From Paractinoplanes bogorensis (GTDB taxonomy: Bacteria > Actinomycetota > Actinomycetes > Mycobacteriales > Micromonosporaceae), in NCBI RefSeq assembly GCF_018829635.1, contig NZ_JAHKKG010000016.1, positions 62,001 to 126,000 on the forward strand: DNA of 64,000 nucleotides, in the 5' to 3' direction. Numbering within the stretch: the stretch's first letter is position 1; each line of letters begins with the position of its first letter. The translations under genes and the position numbers were made by a program. This document shows, in pieces, positions 1 to 7,776 of the stretch. The notes under the pieces were generated by a model. That model was not told where the DNA came from, did no database searches, and saw only the letters and a list, made by a program, of their open reading frames with translations.

Positions 1-2
1 TG

Positions 3-308
3 ACCGCGGCCGCGCTCGGCACCCGCCTGACGATCAAGACGCTCGACAGCGAGGAGGGCATCGAGGTCAAGGCCGGCACCCAGCCCGCGTCGACGCTGCG
101 GATCCGCGGCAAGGGCGTGCCCCACCTACGCGGCCAGGGCCGGGGTGACCTCTTCGTGCACCTCGACGTCAAGACGCCGACCAAGCTCACCGCCGACCAG
201 GAGCGGATGCTGCGCGACTTCGCCAAGACCCGCGGCGAGGACGTGGCCGAGCTGAGCAAGCAGGGCGGCTTCTTCAGCCGGATGCGCGACGCCTTCAACG
301 GACATTAG
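3..308 (+). CDS. dnaJ: Chaperone protein DnaJ, C-terminal part (5' end outside window)
   Basis: The window opens inside a reading frame that runs in frame from base 3 to a TAG at 306-308 and encodes the last 101 residues of a J-domain co-chaperone. The visible part is the end of the second substrate-binding beta domain (TLRIRGKGVPHLRG, then GRGDLFVHLDV) and the C-terminal dimerisation tail ending RMRDAFNGH. DnaJ stimulates the ATPase of cytosolic DnaK and hands it unfolded clients. The J-domain and zinc-finger region lie upstream of the window. Its last 45 bases are duplicated just downstream of the stop. Identification is firm; only the length is unknown. Confidence 0.93.
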   Translation, partial: TAAALGTRLTIKTLDSEEGIEVKAGTQPASTLRIRGKGVPHLRGQGRGDLFVHLDVKTPTKLTADQERMLRDFAKTRGEDVAELSKQGGFFSRMRDAFNGH

Positions 309-413
309 TTCATCAAGGTCAAGAGCTTCATGTCCTGGTGGGGTGCAGGGCGGCTTCTTCAGCCGGATGCGCGACGCGTTCAACGGACATCAAGTTCAAG
401 AGCTTCATGTCCC
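261..413 (+). repeat. Partial tandem duplication of the dnaJ 3' end
   Basis: Bases 261-335, covering the final codons of dnaJ, the stop and about 27 bases after it, recur at 346-413 with an offset of 85. The coding part differs at one base (GCC versus GCG). The second copy lacks the TAG and a few bases after GGACAT, so it carries a remnant of the dnaJ C-terminus without a stop at the same place. The second copy has no start of its own and is best read as untranslated debris. Confidence 0.9.
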
Positions 414-517
414 GGCTGAGTGCGGTGTACAGACCGTCGCTCCCGCGGGGGCCGCGACACGCTTCGCTGGCCGCTGGCGCGTCCAGAACGCGAAGCGTGC
501 CACGGCGACCTGCGTGA

Positions 518-547
518 GTGGCCGCGCAGTGTCCGCTGCGCGGCCAC
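518..547. terminator. Strong hairpin between convergent dnaJ and DUF4241 gene
   Basis: A perfect 12-bp inverted repeat (GTGGCCGCGCAG at 518-529 and its complement at 536-547) with a 6-base loop lies just before the stop of the minus-strand gene and downstream of dnaJ. There is no T-tract on either side, as is common in high-GC actinomycetes. The position between convergent genes suggests a bidirectional terminator or mRNA 3'-end stabiliser. Confidence 0.6.
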
Positions 548-551
548 ACGA

Positions 552-1763
552 TCAGTCGTCGCTGGGGAACAGGCGCATGTCGGCCACGAAGGACACGATG
601 TAGCCCGAGTGGTCGCGGCCCACCCACGTCGGATAGGCGCCGTCTCCCCAGCCGCTGGACCAGGCGATCATGTCGCCGTCGGCCACCGCCGTGAAGCGGG
701 GATCGCGCAGGTCGAAGGCCTCCCACTCCTCGCTGAGGCGTTCGCGGTTCTCTTCGTCGACGAAGCACGCCATGCCCGCGTCGACGCCGAAACCAAAGAA
801 CTCGCCATAGCCCAGATCGAGCAGGTCCTGGCCGTCGCGCAGAGCCAGCTCCCAGGTCGCGGCGCGGCGATCGTTGATGTCCAGGCGCGCGGCCGCCACC
901 CGCGTATGGCCAGGGTCGTCGGTAAAGGTCGCGAGGCTGATCGTCACCGCATAGGAGCCTGGCGGCGCGGTGACCAGGAACGGCTCCTCGCCGTAGTCGA
1001 GGGATGACGGGTCGGCGGCGACCAGGCGGCCGGACGGCAGGTTGAGCTTGCCCGCGGGAACCGTGGAGATGCGCATCCGGCGATCGCCGACCGTGCGCTC
1101 GGTGCCGTCGGTGAACAGCGCCTCCACCCCGCGCGGCTGCAACGGGCGCGGCGGGTGCCACGGCCGCTCGGCCGACCGGCGGACCGGGAGGCCCGCCGCG
1201 CCGGCCTCCGGAGCGACCCGGAACGGGCCGTCGGCCACGCGGGGGACGGCGCACACACCGGAGAAGGGCGGGACGCAGGACTCGGCGTGGATGCGGCCGG
1301 ACCGGTCGAGCAGGGCGTTCCACCGGCCGAAGGACGGGATCGGCAGCCGGGGCGGGGTGAACCCGTTGTCGGCGAACGTGCTGCGGCCGCCCCGGTCGCC
1401 GGCCGGCTCGATCGAGTCGTTCCGGCGACCGGCGAGCTGCCAGTCGATCCGGTGGCGGGCGGCGTTGGCCGGGTCGTCGGACGACGCCCGGTTGGCCGAC
1501 TCGCGCAGGAACAGGTCGCCCTCGCGGGCCCGGCGCCACTCGTGGGAGCCGGTCACCCGGCCCGCAGAGTCATGATGCTCGACGGCGCAGTAACCCTCAG
1601 TCCATGAAATGTTCAATACGCTGTGTAGGCGTCCACCGGCGAGCAGCACCACTGAGTACGGCTCGCCGGCGGAGTCACGCGACTCGGCCTCGTCCTGGGT
1701 CAGGGGGTTGATCAGCCCTTCGTCCCAGCCCTCGCAGTACACCGCCGCCAGCGTCGTCTCCAT
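552..1763 (-). CDS. DUF4241 domain-containing protein
   Basis: A 403-residue cytosolic protein without signal peptide or membrane segment. The C-terminal half, from about residue 205, looks like DUF4241: a PxSLDYGEEPF-type opening, a GSYAVTIS strand, GYGEFFGFGVDAGMACF, and the closing SGWGDGAYPTWVGRD followed by IVSFVADMRL. DUF4241 has no established activity; it recurs in bacterial proteins of unknown role, some near immunity or toxin-related genes. The N-terminal half, rich in Arg and Ser, matches nothing I recognise. The ATG at 1763 is the first in-frame start and the gene stands alone. The family call is fairly safe; no function is assigned. Confidence 0.8.
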   Translation of the reverse strand: METTLAAVYCEGWDEGLINPLTQDEAESRDSAGEPYSVVLLAGGRLHSVLNISWTEGYCAVEHHDSAGRVTGSHEWRRAREGDLFLRESANRASSDDPANAARHRIDWQLAGRRNDSIEPAGDRGGRSTFADNGFTPPRLPIPSFGRWNALLDRSGRIHAESCVPPFSGVCAVPRVADGPFRVAPEAGAAGLPVRRSAERPWHPPRPLQPRGVEALFTDGTERTVGDRRMRISTVPAGKLNLPSGRLVAADPSSLDYGEEPFLVTAPPGSYAVTISLATFTDDPGHTRVAAARLDINDRRAATWELALRDGQDLLDLGYGEFFGFGVDAGMACFVDEENRERLSEEWEAFDLRDPRFTAVADGDMIAWSSGWGDGAYPTWVGRDHSGYIVSFVADMRLFPSDD

Positions 1764-1856
1764 GAGCGGCGATCTTATTCAGTGACGCTGGGGTTCCGCC
1801 GCCCCGCAGCTGCTACAAATTGCAGTGAAGAGCAAGCGGAGAGCAAACGAAGAGCG

Positions 1857-2492
1857 TCAGCGCGCGGCGAAGGTTCGACCCGCGTGGATGGCCGCCTCGT
1901 GGGCCGCCTTCTTGAGATCGTTGGCCGCGTCGATGAACGGCGCCATGGCCGGCGTGACGGCGGCGAGGGTCAGCTCGCGCTCGATGAGGGTGAGGTCGGC
2001 GCCCCACACGTCACCGATGATGCGGCGCAGGAAGTCGGTGTTGTGGTCCCAGCCCTCACGCGGCGAGCCGGGGCCGTAGCCGCCGCCCCGGGTGGTGAGC
2101 ACGATGGCGGGCTTGCCGTCGAGCAGGCGCTCGTTGGGGTCGGTAGCGCCGGCCAGCACGAGGTCGATCCAGGTCTTGGCGTGCTGCGAGACACCCCAGT
2201 TGTAGAGCGGCAGGGCCAGGATCACGGCCTCGGCGTCGCGCACCTCGGCGGCGATCCGGTCGGCGAAGGCGAGCGCCTCGCGCTGCACGGCGGTGCGCTG
2301 CTCCTCGGGGGTGAACTTGGCGTGGATCGCGTTCGCCCAGGCGTCCGCGGGCAGCGGCGAGGAGCCGAGGTGCCGGCGCACGAAGGTGGTGCCCGGGCGG
2401 ACCGCGGTCCACTCGGCCTCGGCGATGTCGGCCAGCTCGCTCGAGGCCGAGGCGGGGCCCTGGATGCTCGAGTCGATGCGCAGAACAGTCAT
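1857..2492 (-). CDS. azoR: FMN-dependent NADH-azoreductase / flavodoxin-fold NAD(P)H oxidoreductase
   Basis: A 211-residue flavodoxin-like protein of normal AzoR length. The FMN phosphate-binding start is TVLRIDSSIQGPASASSEL, the isoalloxazine loop is PLYNWG at residues 95-100, and the second flavin loop is TTRGGGYGPG at about 133-142. AzoR enzymes form homodimers that reduce quinones and azo compounds by two-electron transfer from NAD(P)H. The gene is divergent from a MarR regulator with two palindromic operators between them, the standard arrangement for a quinone or electrophile stress response. A ribosome site GGGAGC precedes the ATG at 2492. Substrate cannot be told from sequence. Confidence 0.88.
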   Translation of the reverse strand: MTVLRIDSSIQGPASASSELADIAEAEWTAVRPGTTFVRRHLGSSPLPADAWANAIHAKFTPEEQRTAVQREALAFADRIAAEVRDAEAVILALPLYNWGVSQHAKTWIDLVLAGATDPNERLLDGKPAIVLTTRGGGYGPGSPREGWDHNTDFLRRIIGDVWGADLTLIERELTLAAVTPAMAPFIDAANDLKKAAHEAAIHAGRTFAAR

Positions 2493-2511
2493 GGCGATGC
2501 TCCCAACGGGG

Positions 2512-2557
2512 TTGAATGTTCAATGCGAATGCTGACACCGTCGGCTTGAACATTCAA
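2512..2557. promoter_or_regulatory. Two inverted MarR-type operators (TTGAACATTCAA)
   Basis: The 12-mer TTGAATGTTCAA at 2512-2523 and its exact reverse complement TTGAACATTCAA at 2546-2557 lie in the azoR/marR intergenic region, 34 bp centre to centre. Each is a 5-bp inverted repeat (TTGAA/TTCAA) around two bases, like many MarR-family boxes. The second site falls in the presumed -35 region of the marR promoter, the first in the azoR leader. Binding by the adjacent MarR protein, controlling both genes, is inferred. Confidence 0.75.
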
Positions 2558-2583
2558 GTGCGGGGACGGGTTATCCTTCCGGC

Positions 2584-3129
2584 GTGAGCATGGACACATC
2601 CCCCGAGCCGCCCTGGCTCGACAGCGATGAACGCGCGGCGTGGATGACGCTGATGGCGATGGTCATGACCCTGCCCACCGCCATCGAGGCCCAGCTCAAG
2701 CGCGACTCGGGCCTCAACTTCTTCGAATACTCGATCCTCAGCTCGCTGTCCCGGCCCGAGCGCCACGCCGTGCAGATGAGCAACCTGGCGCACATGGCGG
2801 GCGGCTCGCTGTCGCGGCTCTCCCACGCGGTGAGCCGGCTGGAACGGCAGGGCTACGTGCGCCGGCGGACGGGTGGCGAGCCCGGTGAGTCCCGGTGCAC
2901 CGAGGCCGTGCTCACCGAAGAGGGCATGGCCGCGCTCGAGGCGGCCGCGCCTGGACACGTACGGGAAGCTCGTCGCCTGGTTTTTGATCATCTGACCCCG
3001 GCGCAGGTGCGGCAGTTGCAACGGATCGCCCGCGAGATCGCCGGAGCGTCGGCCCCCGACACGGCCCGGCACATCGACGCCGAGATCGAAGCGGCCGACC
3101 AGGCCGAGCAGCCGCTGTACGGCTGCTGA
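2584..3129 (+). CDS. MarR family winged-helix transcriptional regulator
   Basis: A 181-residue protein with the MarR layout: N-terminal dimerisation helices (WLDSDERAAWMTLMAMVMTL), a winged helix (FFEYSILSSLS, then MSNLAHMAGGSLSRLSHAVSRLERQGYVRRRT) and a C-terminal dimer helix. It most likely represses itself and the divergent azoreductase through the two TTGAACATTCAA sites and is released by an oxidant or phenolic ligand. A TATCCT -10-like element at 2572-2577 lies about 6 bases before the GTG and no Shine-Dalgarno is visible, so the message may be leaderless; ATG at 2590 is the alternative start. The last codons and stop (GGC TGC TGA) are repeated 15 bases downstream. Confidence 0.9.
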   Translation: MSMDTSPEPPWLDSDERAAWMTLMAMVMTLPTAIEAQLKRDSGLNFFEYSILSSLSRPERHAVQMSNLAHMAGGSLSRLSHAVSRLERQGYVRRRTGGEPGESRCTEAVLTEEGMAALEAAAPGHVREARRLVFDHLTPAQVRQLQRIAREIAGASAPDTARHIDAEIEAADQAEQPLYGC

Positions 3130-3148
3130 AGGGGCGGCTGCTGAAGGG

Positions 3149-3466
3149 TCAGCCGTCGAGCTTGCCGCGGGCGCGATCGACCAGCGTCGGCAGCAGTTCG
3201 CTGCGCCACATCTCGAGGTGCACGCTGCCGCTGGACATGCCGCCGTGCGCGAACTGCTCGCGGAACACCCACGGCGCCGCCTCGCCGGCCAGATCGACCT
3301 CGGCCACGCGTTCGAAGGTCGCGATCAGCAGCCGCTCGACCTCGCCGACCGACGGCGGCAGATAGGTGCCGGTGAGCTGCTCGCACATGGCGCGCCAGAC
3401 CCAGGGGTCGCCGCGCAGACCCCACCGCACGGGTTCCGGGTCGAAGAGGTCGGTGACGAGGCGCAC
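3149..3466 (-). CDS. Hypothetical protein (105 aa), last gene of the amidohydrolase-iclR operon
   Basis: A short frame from a GTG at 3466, with an in-frame stop just upstream that rules out a longer product. It begins 22 bases after the IclR gene ends, on the same strand, so it is probably cotranscribed. The product is acidic, soluble and Trp-rich (DPEPVRWGLRGDPWVWRAMCEQL), with no signal peptide, membrane helix or metal motif. I do not recognise the family. High GC at third codon positions argues that it is coding. Confidence 0.6.
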   Translation of the reverse strand: MRLVTDLFDPEPVRWGLRGDPWVWRAMCEQLTGTYLPPSVGEVERLLIATFERVAEVDLAGEAAPWVFREQFAHGGMSSGSVHLEMWRSELLPTLVDRARGKLDG

Positions 3467-3487
3467 ATCGATCAGCGTGCCACTTGA

Positions 3488-4294
3488 TCAGGAAGACTGC
3501 ACGGCGGGAACGGCCGCCGCCAGCGCCCAGTCGTGACCGATGTCGGCCGCCGTCCGGAGCAGCTTGGGCAGATGATCCTCGACCAGCGTCTCGAGGGACG
3601 TCTCGGCCGCATGCACGGTCACGTTGATCGCTGCTACGACCCGCCCGTCGCCGTCCCGCACGCCGGTGGCGATCGACCGGATGCCGGGCGCGAGATCCTG
3701 GTCGGCCAGGGCCCAGCCCTTGGCCCGCACCTCGCGCAGCGACGCGTCGAGCTCGGCCGGCGTCGGCTGCCAGCGGGCGTTGATGCCCGAGCGGGACGGC
3801 TCGGCCAGCACGGCGGCCAGCTGGTCGGCGGGCAGCGCGGCCAGCAGCACCTTGCCCATCGAGGTGGCCGGGGCCGGGAACCGGGTGCCGATGGTGACCG
3901 CGAGCGTGACGATCTTGGGGACCGCGACCCGGGCCACGTAGACGATGTCGGCCCCGTCGAGCTGGGCCATCGAGGTCGACTCGTTGGTCTGGGCGACCAG
4001 CTTCTCCATGTGCGGGCGGGCCACGTCCCACATCGAGAGGGCGTTCACGTACGCCATACCCAGCTCGAGCACCCGGGGCGTGAGCGCGTGCCCCCGGCCG
4101 TCGGCCCGTACGTAGCCCAGCGCCTCCAGCGTGATCAGGATGCGGCGGACGGTGGGCCGGGCCAGCCCGGTGACGCCGGCGATCTCGCTGAGCGTCATGG
4201 CCGGCGTGCCCGGACGGAAGGAGCGCAGGACGTCGAGCCCTCGGGCCAGAGCCTCGATGAAGTCGGGTCCGGCGCCCCTTCCGATGTCCGTCAT
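3488..4294 (-). CDS. IclR family transcriptional regulator
   Basis: A 268-residue regulator. Residues 10-65 are the winged helix (ALARGLDVLRSFRPG, MTLSEIAGVTGLARPTVRR, LEALGYV); residues 80-260 form the IclR effector domain (ATSMGKVLLAALP, RSIATGVRDGDGRVVAAINV). The sequence resembles the Pca/Pob branch that senses aromatic acids, though this branch call is inference. The frame is open further upstream, but the ATG at 4294 fits the family N-terminus and starts 11 bases after the amidohydrolase stop. It is the likely reader of the paired CGGAC-N4-GTCCG palindromes in the 5.7-5.86 kb divergent region and so the local regulator of the ring-cleavage operon. Confidence 0.9.
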   Translation of the reverse strand: MTDIGRGAGPDFIEALARGLDVLRSFRPGTPAMTLSEIAGVTGLARPTVRRILITLEALGYVRADGRGHALTPRVLELGMAYVNALSMWDVARPHMEKLVAQTNESTSMAQLDGADIVYVARVAVPKIVTLAVTIGTRFPAPATSMGKVLLAALPADQLAAVLAEPSRSGINARWQPTPAELDASLREVRAKGWALADQDLAPGIRSIATGVRDGDGRVVAAINVTVHAAETSLETLVEDHLPKLLRTAADIGHDWALAAAVPAVQSS

Positions 4295-4305
4295 GGAACG
4301 GGACC

Positions 4306-5691
4306 CTACTTGGTGTACTGATACGGGTTGTGCAGGATCCGGGCCTCGGGGATGTCCGGGTTCATGCCCTGCTTCCACGCGTCCTCGCCCATCGTCGAGC
4401 GCAGGTGCTCGATGGACGCCTCGACCTTGGCCCGTGCGGTCGCCAGGTCGGCGTCGACCAGCTTGCCGTCGCGCTTGACGACCCGGCCGCCCACCACGAC
4501 GGTGTGCACGTCGCCGCGCTGCGCCTGGAAGGCCACATGCCCGTACGCGTTGAGCAGCGGAAACATGACCGGCGAGCTGTCGTTCTTGATCAGCACCAGG
4601 TCGGCCTGGCGGCCCGGGGTGAGCGCCCCGATCGTCGAGTCCATCCCCAGTGCCTTGGCCCCGCCCCGGGTGGCCCAGTCGACGACCTGCTCGGCCCGCA
4701 GGTGGTGGTGGGTGACCGTCTCCTGCTTGCTGTGCGCTTCGAGGTGCTCGCGCGCCCGGTCGGCGCTGAGCGTGGTGCGCATGGCCGAGAACAGGTCGCC
4801 GCTCCACCAGACGCTGGTGTCCATCGACAGCGAGACCGGGATGCCGTGCTTGCGCAGCTGCCAGGTGGGCGGGTAGCCCTGTCCGGCGCTCTGCTCGCTC
4901 TCGGTCGAGACCGACACCGAGCCGCCGGTGGCCGCGATCCGGTGGTAAGAGTCGCTGGACAGGGTCGCCGCGTGCACATAGACGTTGCCCGGGTTCATGA
5001 ACCCGCCGTCGTGCATGAGCCGGATGCCGTCGTCGTTGGTCGCGCCCCACACGCCGGCGTGCGTGGTGACCGGCACGCCGAGTTCGCGGGCGACCTCGAA
5101 GGCCGCCTTCTCGGGGAACGCCGGGTCACCGGTGACGTCGAACGCCATCTGGAAGCCGGCCAGCTTGCCGCCCTCGATGCGCCGCCGGTAGAACTCCTGG
5201 AACTCCTTGGAGGTCGACCACTCCCACGGGCCCTGCTGGATGTTCCCGTACGCGAGCACAAAGCGCCCAGGCACAGCCTCGAGCGCATCGACCGCCGCGT
5301 CCGCGTGGTCGACGCTCTGCAGGCCGTGTGACCAGTCGACGGTGGTGGTGACGCCGGAGTCGATCGCCTCGAGCGCGCCGAGCAGGTTGCCGGCATAGAT
5401 GTCCTCGGGCCGGAAGTGCTTGCCCGATTCGAGGTAGTACCAGACGAAGTACTGGGTCAGGGTCCAGTCGGCGCCGTAGCCGCGCATGGCGGTCTGCCAC
5501 ATGTGCCGGTGTGTGTCGATCATGCCGGGCATGAGGATGCCGCCGGTGGCGTCGATCTCCTCGTGGCCGTCCGGCGCGGTCAGGTTCGGGCCGATCTCGG
5601 CGATCTTGTCGTCGACGACCAGCACGTCGGCGTTCTCGAGCACGGTGTGCGAGTCGTCCATGGTGAGAACCAGGCCATTGCGGAAGAGCAT
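4306..5691 (-). CDS. Amidohydrolase family protein (ATZ/TRZ-like deaminase)
   Basis: A 461-residue metal-dependent hydrolase of the amidohydrolase superfamily. After an N-terminal beta sandwich (LFRNGLVLTMDDSHTVL) come the metal pair H61-x-H63 in MPGMIDTHRHMWQTAMRG, further ligands in TTHAGVWG and VHAATLSSD, and the metal Asp in SLSMDTSVWW. The C-terminal sandwich closes with GALTPGRQADLVLI. The branch contains chlorohydrolases and cytosine, guanine or hydroxyatrazine deaminases acting on C-N or C-Cl bonds in rings. It is divergent from an aromatic ring-cleavage operon and cotranscribed with IclR, which suggests release of an amine or amide from an aromatic or heterocyclic substrate before ring cleavage. 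The substrate is unknown. Confidence 0.85.
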   Translation of the reverse strand: MLFRNGLVLTMDDSHTVLENADVLVVDDKIAEIGPNLTAPDGHEEIDATGGILMPGMIDTHRHMWQTAMRGYGADWTLTQYFVWYYLESGKHFRPEDIYAGNLLGALEAIDSGVTTTVDWSHGLQSVDHADAAVDALEAVPGRFVLAYGNIQQGPWEWSTSKEFQEFYRRRIEGGKLAGFQMAFDVTGDPAFPEKAAFEVARELGVPVTTHAGVWGATNDDGIRLMHDGGFMNPGNVYVHAATLSSDSYHRIAATGGSVSVSTESEQSAGQGYPPTWQLRKHGIPVSLSMDTSVWWSGDLFSAMRTTLSADRAREHLEAHSKQETVTHHHLRAEQVVDWATRGGAKALGMDSTIGALTPGRQADLVLIKNDSSPVMFPLLNAYGHVAFQAQRGDVHTVVVGGRVVKRDGKLVDADLATARAKVEASIEHLRSTMGEDAWKQGMNPDIPEARILHNPYQYTK

Positions 5692-5713
5692 CGTCGCTCC
5701 CTTCAGAAGATTT

Positions 5714-5729
5714 CCGGACCACTGTCCGC
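5714..5729. promoter_or_regulatory. Operator-like palindrome before the amidohydrolase gene
   Basis: CCGGACCACTGTCCGC contains the inverted repeat CGGAC-N4-GTCCG and ends 23 bases upstream of the amidohydrolase start at 5691. The same motif recurs at 5847-5862 near the opposite gene. It is a probable IclR binding site controlling the amidohydrolase-iclR operon. Confidence 0.6.
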
Positions 5730-5846
5730 TGGGCGGTCAGGCCGAGTGGCGTCAGTGTGCGCCCGGTCACTTGCATGGTCAAGGGTTTGTTTCCGGCTGA
5801 TCAACCGGTCGTTGACACGGCTGGTGACGCGGGGGAAGCTGATCCA

Positions 5847-5862
5847 GCGGACGAGTGTCCGC
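5847..5862. promoter_or_regulatory. Operator-like palindrome before the CoA-transferase gene
   Basis: GCGGACGAGTGTCCGC is a 6-bp inverted repeat around GAGT and matches the 5714-5729 site at 13 of 16 positions. It ends 16 bases before the ATG at 5879, where a bound repressor would block transcription or early elongation of the catabolic operon. A TTGACA at 5812-5817 could be the -35 box. Assignment to the neighbouring IclR protein is inferred. Confidence 0.6.
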
Positions 5863-5878
5863 AGAACGGGCGGTACGC

Positions 5879-7009
5879 ATGTCTGAGAACGGCCCCCTGG
5901 CCGGCCTGGTGGTCGCGGACTTCTCCCGGATCCTCGCCGGGCCCTACGCCACGATGCTCCTGGCCGACCTCGGCGCGCAGGTGATCAAGGTGGAGAGCCC
6001 CTCCGGGGACGACACCCGCACCTGGATGCCGCCGACGCGCGACGACGTCTCGACGTACTACCTGGGCATCAACCGCAACAAGCGGTCGATCGCGCTCGAC
6101 CTCAAGAACGAGGCCGACCTGGCCGACGCGCGGGAGCTGGCCCGTCGCGCCGACGTGATGATCGAGAACTTCCGGCCGGGCGGGCTGAAACGGTTCGGGC
6201 TCGACTACGACACCGTCGCCGCCGGCAACGAGAAGATCGTCTACGCCAGCATCAGCGGCTTCGGCACCGCGGCGGGCGCCGGCCTGCCCGGGTACGACCT
6301 GATGGTGCAGGCCATCTCGGGGCTGATGAGCCTGACCGGCGACCCGGACGGTTCTCCGTACCGGGCCGGGATCTCGGTCTTCGACGTGATGGCGGGCATG
6401 CACGCGAACATCGGCATCCTGGCCGCGCTGCACGCCCGCACGTCGACCGGGCGCGGCCAGCACGTCGAGGTCAACCTGCTCAGCTCGGCGCTCTCCGGCC
6501 TGGTCAACCACTCCAGCGGGTACGTCGCCGGCGGCACCGTCCCGTTCCGCATGGGAAATGCCCACCCCAGCCTTTTCCCGTACGAGCCACTGCCCACCGC
6601 CGACGGCGAACTGATCGTGATCGCGGGCAACGACGGGCAGTTCCGCAAACTGTGCCAGGTGCTCGACCTGCCCGACCTGCCGTCCGACCCGCGGTTCGGG
6701 CGCAACCAGGACCGGACGGCGAACCGGGAGGCGCTGCGCCCGATCCTCGTCGAGCGGCTCTCCCGGCGTACGAAAAAGGAATGGTTCGACCTGCTGATCG
6801 CGGCGGGCGTGCCCTGCGCCCCGATCAACACGATCGACGGCGGCGTCGCGTTCGCCGAAGAGGTCGGGCTCGACCCGATCGTCACCACCGGCGGGGTGCC
6901 CGGCATCCGCAACCCCATCACCTTCAGCGAGACCCGGCCCCGGTACGAGTTGCCGCCGCCCGGGCTCGACGAGCACGGCGAGGAGATCCGCAAGTGGCTG
7001 AGGAGCTGA
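5879..7009 (+). CDS. Class III CoA-transferase (CaiB/BaiF family)
   Basis: A 376-residue enzyme of normal family length. The opening GPLAGLVVADFSRILAGPY and LADLGAQVIKVESP are diagnostic of CaiB/BaiF proteins, which move CoA between carboxylic acids through an aspartyl-CoA thioester. The catalytic Asp probably lies in ISVFDVMAGMHANIG, followed by the usual HARTSTGRGQHVEV. ATG at 5879 gives the standard N-terminus; a GTG at 5855 inside the palindrome would add eight residues. It is the first gene of a five-gene operon and overlaps the lyase-like gene by 16 bases. That partner suggests it makes the CoA thioester the next enzyme cleaves. Confidence 0.9.
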   Translation: MSENGPLAGLVVADFSRILAGPYATMLLADLGAQVIKVESPSGDDTRTWMPPTRDDVSTYYLGINRNKRSIALDLKNEADLADARELARRADVMIENFRPGGLKRFGLDYDTVAAGNEKIVYASISGFGTAAGAGLPGYDLMVQAISGLMSLTGDPDGSPYRAGISVFDVMAGMHANIGILAALHARTSTGRGQHVEVNLLSSALSGLVNHSSGYVAGGTVPFRMGNAHPSLFPYEPLPTADGELIVIAGNDGQFRKLCQVLDLPDLPSDPRFGRNQDRTANREALRPILVERLSRRTKKEWFDLLIAAGVPCAPINTIDGGVAFAEEVGLDPIVTTGGVPGIRNPITFSETRPRYELPPPGLDEHGEEIRKWLRS

Positions 7010-7773
7010 GCTTCCCGACCGGCCTCGGCACGTCCACCCCCGAGACCATCTCGCTGCTCGGGCAGGACCTGGCGGCCGACCTGATGGGAAAGGTGGGGTT
7101 CGGGGAGCTGGCGTTCTGGCTGGTCGCCGGGCGTCGTCCGTCGGCCGGCGAGGTGCGCGTCTTCGAGGCGGTGCTGGTGGCGCTGGCCGATCACGGGTTC
7201 ACGCCCACGGCGATCGCGGCCCGGCTGACCTATCTGTCGGCGCCCGAGTCGCTGCAGGGGGCGCTCGCGGCCGGGTTGCTCGGCGGGGGCTCGCGGTTTC
7301 TCGGCGTGACCGAGGACTGTGGACGGTTTCTCGCGGGTTTGTTGCGCGACGCCGGACCTTCGCCTGACTTCGAGGCGATCGCTCTCGACGCCGTCCGCGC
7401 GGCCAAAGCCGACAAGAAGTTCATTCCCGGCCTGGGGCATCCGGTACACAAGGAACTCGACCCGCGCACGCCGGTGCTGATCCGGATCGCCGATGAGGAA
7501 GGGCTGCGCGGGCCGCACCTGCAGCTGTTCGAGGCGATCGGCCGGGTCCACCCGTCGGTGCTGGGGAAGACGCTGCCGCTCAACGGGGCCGGCGTCTGCG
7601 GCGCGGCGCTGGCCGACCTCGGGCTTCCGGTCGACCTGCTGCGCGGGTTCGCCTTGCTGGCCCGCACGGCCGGACTGATCGGCCAGATCGCCGAGGAACG
7701 CCGTACGCCGATCGGCATGGACATCTATCGCTTTGTTGATCGAAACGCCGCCTACACGCCCCGAGAGGATTGA
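6994..7773 (+). CDS. Citryl-CoA lyase-like protein (citrate synthase superfamily)
   Basis: The product has 259 residues and corresponds to the C-terminal lyase domain of citrate synthase and ATP-citrate lyase. KFIPGLGHPVHKELDPR contains the conserved His loop, and the C-terminal FALLARTAGLIGQIAEE is typical. Where citrate lyases carry NVDG with the catalytic Asp, this protein has NGAG, so it is either an altered lyase subfamily or uses another base. The GTG at 6994 lies inside the CoA-transferase gene, giving a translationally coupled pair. Inference: the pair activates and cleaves a citrate-like tertiary hydroxy acid formed after ring cleavage. Confidence 0.8.
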   Translation: MAEELSFPTGLGTSTPETISLLGQDLAADLMGKVGFGELAFWLVAGRRPSAGEVRVFEAVLVALADHGFTPTAIAARLTYLSAPESLQGALAAGLLGGGSRFLGVTEDCGRFLAGLLRDAGPSPDFEAIALDAVRAAKADKKFIPGLGHPVHKELDPRTPVLIRIADEEGLRGPHLQLFEAIGRVHPSVLGKTLPLNGAGVCGAALADLGLPVDLLRGFALLARTAGLIGQIAEERRTPIGMDIYRFVDRNAAYTPRED

Positions 7774-7776
7774 GGC

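Noticed and set aside
328..1539. A 403-residue open frame antisense to the DUF4241 gene and other long opposite-strand frames such as 22632-25013 and 6241-8592
   Set aside because: These are GC-bias shadows: Arg/Pro/Gly/Ala-rich compositions with no domain. The overlapping frames have recognisable families.
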